Of a DNA stretch of 64,000 bases, positions 60,999-64,000 are shown in pieces. Within the stretch, counting starts at the first letter, position 1. Each line of letters begins with the position of its first letter. The notes beneath the pieces were generated by a model. It worked only from the letters and a program-made list of their open reading frames with translations, ran no database searches and was not told where the DNA came from. The stretch is from Mycolicibacterium sp. YH-1 (GTDB taxonomy: Bacteria; Actinomycetota; Actinomycetes; Mycobacteriales; Mycobacteriaceae): assembly GCF_022557175.1 (NCBI RefSeq), contig NZ_CP092915.1, forward strand, positions 4,588,001-4,652,000, in the 5' to 3' direction. Position numbers and translations under genes: made by a program.

Positions 60999-62438
60999 TT
61001 GAGCATTCACGGTTCGTGGAGGCGCTGGTCGAGTGTTGTTCTCGCAGTGGCATTGTCGGCGACGATGACGGCATGCGGCAGCAATGAGGAGTCGGCCGAT
61101 CGCGGCGCGGAGGGCGAGATGAGCGTCGAACAGGTCCGCGAGATCGCGAAACAGGCCTACATCTACGGGTATCCGATGGTCGACAACTACCGAGTACAGC
61201 ACTCGTATTTCGTCGATCAGGCCAGCCCGCAGTATCAGGGCGGCTGGAATGAGATCCACTCCACTGCCCGGGTGTACACGCCGGCCGACACCACCGTCCA
61301 AACCCCCAACTCTGATACCCCCTATTCAATGCTCGGCGCGGACCTGCGCGCCGAGCCGCTGGTGTTGACCGTCCCGCCGATCGACAAGGACCGCTACTTC
61401 TCGATCCAGTTCGTCGACGCCTACACCTACAACTTCGCCTACGCGGGCAGCCGCACCACCGGCAACGACGGCGGCACGTTCCTGCTTGCGGGTCCCGGAT
61501 GGACCGGTGACAAGCCCGCCGGTGTCGACGAGGTGCTGCACGCCGACAGCGATTTCGTGTTGGCGTTGTACCGGACGCAGTTGTTCGGTCCTGACGACAT
61601 CGACAACGTCAAGGCCATCCAGGCCGGCTACACAGTGCAGCCGTTGTCGGCGTTCCTGGGCCAGCAGCCACCGGCCGCCGCGCCGAAGGTCGACTTCGTC
61701 ACGCCACTGAGCGCCGATGAGCAGAAGAACTCCCCGAAGTTCTTCGAAGTCCTCGACTTCGTCCTGCGCTACGTGCCGGTGCTGGAGTCGGAGAAGGACC
61801 TGCGTGCCAAGTTCGCCTCCATCGGGATCGGCTCGGACGACGATTTCCACATCGACAAGCTCAGTTCCGAACAGCGCGACGCGTTCCAGGAGGCGATCAC
61901 CGACGCCTGGAAGGACTTCGACGGGCTGCAGACCAAGATCAACGACGGCACCGTCAGCTCAGGCGAGCTGTTCGGCACCCGGGAGACTCTCGGCGACAAC
62001 TACCTCTACCGGATGTCGGGTGCCGTCAACGGCATCTACGGCAACACCGAGGCCGAGGCGATGTATCCGATCTTCGACGCCGATGCGACCGGGGCGCCGC
62101 TGGACGGGGCCAACAACTACGTCTACCGGTTCGCTCCGGGGCAACTGCCACCGGTGCGCGCGTTCTGGTCACTGACCATGTACCGGATGCCGCAAAGCCT
62201 GCTCGTCGCCAACCCCATCAATCGGTACCTGATCAACTCTCCGATGCTGCCGAGCCTCACACAAGATCCCGACGGCGGCTACACCATCTACATTCAGAAC
62301 GCATCGCCCGGTCCGGACAAGGAATCCAATTGGCTGCCCGCGCCGGAGGGTCCTTTCCGGGTCGTCGAACGGTTGTACTGGCCCGAGGAAGCCGCGCTGA
62401 ACGGCACCTGGCAGACACCCAAACCAGAGAAGGTGTGA
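60999..62438 (+). CDS. DUF1254/DUF1214 lipoprotein
   Basis: A 479-residue exported lipoprotein. A signal peptide ends with the lipobox TMTAC (Cys near 26). The DUF1254 domain shows YIYGYPMVDNYRVQHSYF, NSDTPYSMLGADL and DKDRYFSIQFVDAYTYNFAY. The DUF1214 domain includes RAFWSLTMYRMPQSLLV and YTIYIQNASPGPDKESNWLP. Such proteins are common in mycobacteria and of unknown function; some are linked to hydrocarbon or toxin metabolism. It starts with TTG, with AAGGGG upstream. It is divergent from the AraC gene. Confidence 0.87.
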   Translation: MSIHGSWRRWSSVVLAVALSATMTACGSNEESADRGAEGEMSVEQVREIAKQAYIYGYPMVDNYRVQHSYFVDQASPQYQGGWNEIHSTARVYTPADTTVQTPNSDTPYSMLGADLRAEPLVLTVPPIDKDRYFSIQFVDAYTYNFAYAGSRTTGNDGGTFLLAGPGWTGDKPAGVDEVLHADSDFVLALYRTQLFGPDDIDNVKAIQAGYTVQPLSAFLGQQPPAAAPKVDFVTPLSADEQKNSPKFFEVLDFVLRYVPVLESEKDLRAKFASIGIGSDDDFHIDKLSSEQRDAFQEAITDAWKDFDGLQTKINDGTVSSGELFGTRETLGDNYLYRMSGAVNGIYGNTEAEAMYPIFDADATGAPLDGANNYVYRFAPGQLPPVRAFWSLTMYRMPQSLLVANPINRYLINSPMLPSLTQDPDGGYTIYIQNASPGPDKESNWLPAPEGPFRVVERLYWPEEAALNGTWQTPKPEKV

Positions 62439-62475
62439 CGCGCAGATCAAGCCGCCCGCCACCTAACCTGGGCTC

Positions 62476-62832
62476 ATGACCGAGCCCGCCACGCAATGGC
62501 GCGATGCCCTGCGCGCAAACCTGCTCACCGCCCGAAAGGAGCGCGACGCGGTACGCGTGTCGGCGCTGCGCAGTGCACTCAGCGCCATCGACAACGCCGA
62601 GACCCCTGACGGCCCTGTCCCCTCCGCCGGAGCCCTCTCCGACAGCGCGGTCGGTCCCGGTGCGGCCGAGGTGCCGCGCCGGGTGCTGTCCGACACCGAG
62701 ATTCGCGCGCTGCTGACCGCCGAGATCGACGAACGACGGGCTGCCGCCGCACAACTGACCGCGAACGGCGCCGACGAACGTGCCGGGACGGTACGTGCCG
62801 AGGCGGCGGTGCTGAGCGACCTTCTCGGTTGA
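62476..62832 (+). CDS. GatB/YqeY domain protein
   Basis: A 118-residue helical protein of the YqeY family, related to the tail domain of the GatB amidotransferase. It has [35 protein letters not shown] and [20 protein letters not shown], ending in [11 protein letters not shown]. The central part has an Ala/Pro/Ser-rich insertion of about 20 residues. Function is uncertain; a role in amide transfer to tRNA is only by analogy. It precedes ligB by about 50 bp on the same strand. Confidence 0.86.
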   Translation: MTEPATQWRDALRANLLTARKERDAVRVSALRSALSAIDNAETPDGPVPSAGALSDSAVGPGAAEVPRRVLSDTEIRALLTAEIDERRAAAAQLTANGADERAGTVRAEAAVLSDLLG

Positions 62833-62884
62833 CGCTGGCGATGTCGGACGTCCGTGCCACGCTGGACGGGTGTTACCTCACGCC

Positions 62885-64000
62885 GTGTTACTGCATGACG
62901 TCGCGGCGGCCTCAGCCGACGTCGGGTCGGTGTCGGCGCGCTCGGCCAAGATCAGCCGGATCGCCGACCTTCTGACCGGCGCCGCCGCAGCCGGAGATCC
63001 GGCGATGGTCGCGGTCATCGTGGCGTGGCTGTCAGGTGAACTGCCGCAGCGCCAGATCGGCGTGGGATGGGCCGCACTGCGTTCACTCCCCCAGCCCGCC
63101 GACACCGCGACGCTGACGGTGCGGGGTGTTAATGCCGCGTTCAGCGATATCGGTGCCGTCGCAGGTAAGGGGTCGCAGTCCCGGCGCGCGGAATTGGTGA
63201 CGGCGTTGTTCGACGCAGCGACCGACGTTGAACAGACATTCCTGCGCCGCCTGCTCAGTGGCGAACTGCGCCAGGGTGCGCTGGTGGGAGTGATGGCCGA
63301 CGCGGTCGCCAAGGCGGCCGGTGCGCCGGCGCCCGCTGTCCGACGGGCGGCGATGCTCGGTGGCGACCTGCCTGCCGTGGCCGCCGCGGTTCTCACCGAG
63401 GGCTCGGATGCGCTGGGCCGGTTCACGCTGCAGGTGGGCCGACCGGTTGGGCCGATGCTGGCCCAGACCTCCACCGGCGTCGCCGATGCACTCGAACGTC
63501 TCGGCGGCACGGCGATGTTCGAGGCGAAGCTCGACGGCGCCCGTGTGCAGATCCATCGTGACGGCGACAGGGTGTCCATCTACACCCGCAGCCTCGACGA
63601 CGTGACCGACCGTCTGCCCGAGGTGGTCGAGGCGACGCTCGCACTGCCGGTGCGAAGCATGATCGCCGATGGTGAGGCGATCGCACTACGCCCCGACGGG
63701 CGGCCGCAGCGCTTCCAGGTGACGGCGTCACGGTTCGGCCGCACCGCCGATGTGGCATCCGCAAGGGCCGTGCAACCGCTGTCGGTGTTCTACTTCGACG
63801 TGCTGCACCTCGACGGCGTCGATCTGCTCGACGAACCAGCGGTCGACCGGCTCGCGGCCCTGGACTCGGTGGTCGGACCCGATGCCAGGGTGGACCGCCT
63901 CGTCACGTCATCGGCCGACGAGGCCGTCGTCTTCTCCGAGCGCATCCTGGCCGCCGGTCACGAGGGTGTGATGGCGAAGTCGCCCACCGCACCGTACGAG
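62885..64000 (+). CDS. ligB: ATP-dependent DNA ligase LigB, N-terminal part (runs off the window)
   Basis: The first 372 codons of an ATP-dependent DNA ligase. The N-terminal DNA-binding domain has [20 protein letters not shown] and [20 protein letters not shown]. The adenylation domain begins with catalytic Lys215 in [14 protein letters not shown], followed by [28 protein letters not shown] and [15 protein letters not shown] at the window edge. It resembles mycobacterial LigB (Rv3062), a nonessential ligase for nick sealing. I chose the GTG at 62885 as the start LLHDVA matches LigB; a GTG five codons upstream is also in frame. Confidence 0.95.
   Translation, partial: MLLHDVAAASADVGSVSARSAKISRIADLLTGAAAAGDPAMVAVIVAWLSGELPQRQIGVGWAALRSLPQPADTATLTVRGVNAAFSDIGAVAGKGSQSRRAELVTALFDAATDVEQTFLRRLLSGELRQGALVGVMADAVAKAAGAPAPAVRRAAMLGGDLPAVAAAVLTEGSDALGRFTLQVGRPVGPMLAQTSTGVADALERLGGTAMFEAKLDGARVQIHRDGDRVSIYTRSLDDVTDRLPEVVEATLALPVRSMIADGEAIALRPDGRPQRFQVTASRFGRTADVASARAVQPLSVFYFDVLHLDGVDLLDEPAVDRLAALDSVVGPDARVDRLVTSSADEAVVFSERILAAGHEGVMAKSPTAPYE

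Overview
The window is high-GC actinobacterial DNA, and its gene order points to a non-tuberculous Mycobacterium (Mycolicibacterium type). A recognisable mycobacterial backbone runs through it: serB2–ctaD–fecB, adhC, a DUF3349 gene, nrdF, a flavin monooxygenase, a TetR gene, nrdE–nrdI–nrdH, a flavin reductase, a TetR gene, dinB2, an SDR, a TetR gene, cyp136 and ligB. The M. tuberculosis counterparts Rv3042c–Rv3062 have the same order. In M. tuberculosis, however, fecB/adhC, nrdE and its upstream TetR, and cyp136/ligB lie much closer together. Blocks of accessory genes occupy those intervals here. I saw no tRNA, rRNA, CRISPR array, transposase or insertion sequence.

Region by region. (1) 1–3.6 kb: end of the window inside serB2, then ctaD and divergent fecB. 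(2) 3.6–21.2 kb, the main accessory block between fecB and adhC. A leftward eight-gene, tightly coupled operon (12.9 to 4.3 kb) encodes a complete Dpp-type ABC importer, a cysteine hydrolase, a metallo-beta-lactamase-fold hydrolase, an unrecognised protein and a 2-oxoglutarate/Fe(II) oxygenase. A TetR gene diverges from it. A second leftward operon (20.8 to 13.8 kb) encodes two DUF1989 proteins, a urea/guanidine carboxylase and an allophanate hydrolase, which together make the carboxyguanidine route of guanidine assimilation. The two operon promoters share a 14-bp inverted repeat, CTGTC-R-NN-TGACAG, present twice at each promoter with 94–95 bp spacing. (3) 21.2–45.5 kb: backbone (adhC, class Ib ribonucleotide reductase in two pieces with NrdR-like boxes, dinB2, cyp136) mixed with regulators: a tandem HD-GYP/LuxR fusion, a LysR effector domain that has no DNA-binding domain but a basic tail, an HxlR gene behind a 24-bp palindrome, and a free-standing LeuA regulatory domain with its own leader peptide and attenuator-like hairpin. 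(4) 45.5–62.8 kb: ArsR–SulP–TauE/SafE, an aminoglycoside phosphotransferase-like kinase, a methyltransferase/HxlR pair, PoxB, a molybdopterin oxidoreductase, a short large-type NAD-glutamate dehydrogenase, an AraC gene and a DUF1254 lipoprotein. (5) 62.9 kb to the end: the start of ligB.

The strongest candidate for something new is block 2. I infer that one TetR regulator controls both the guanidine-to-ammonia pathway and an uncharacterised import and processing operon. That second operon could release guanidine, or another nitrogen source, from a larger imported compound. The other items worth following are the LeuA-domain leader system, a 54-residue membrane protein hidden behind nrdE, and a 32-bp tandem repeat that builds two coupled mini-ORFs in front of dinB2. 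All functional calls come from reading sequence motifs and family knowledge; no database search was run.
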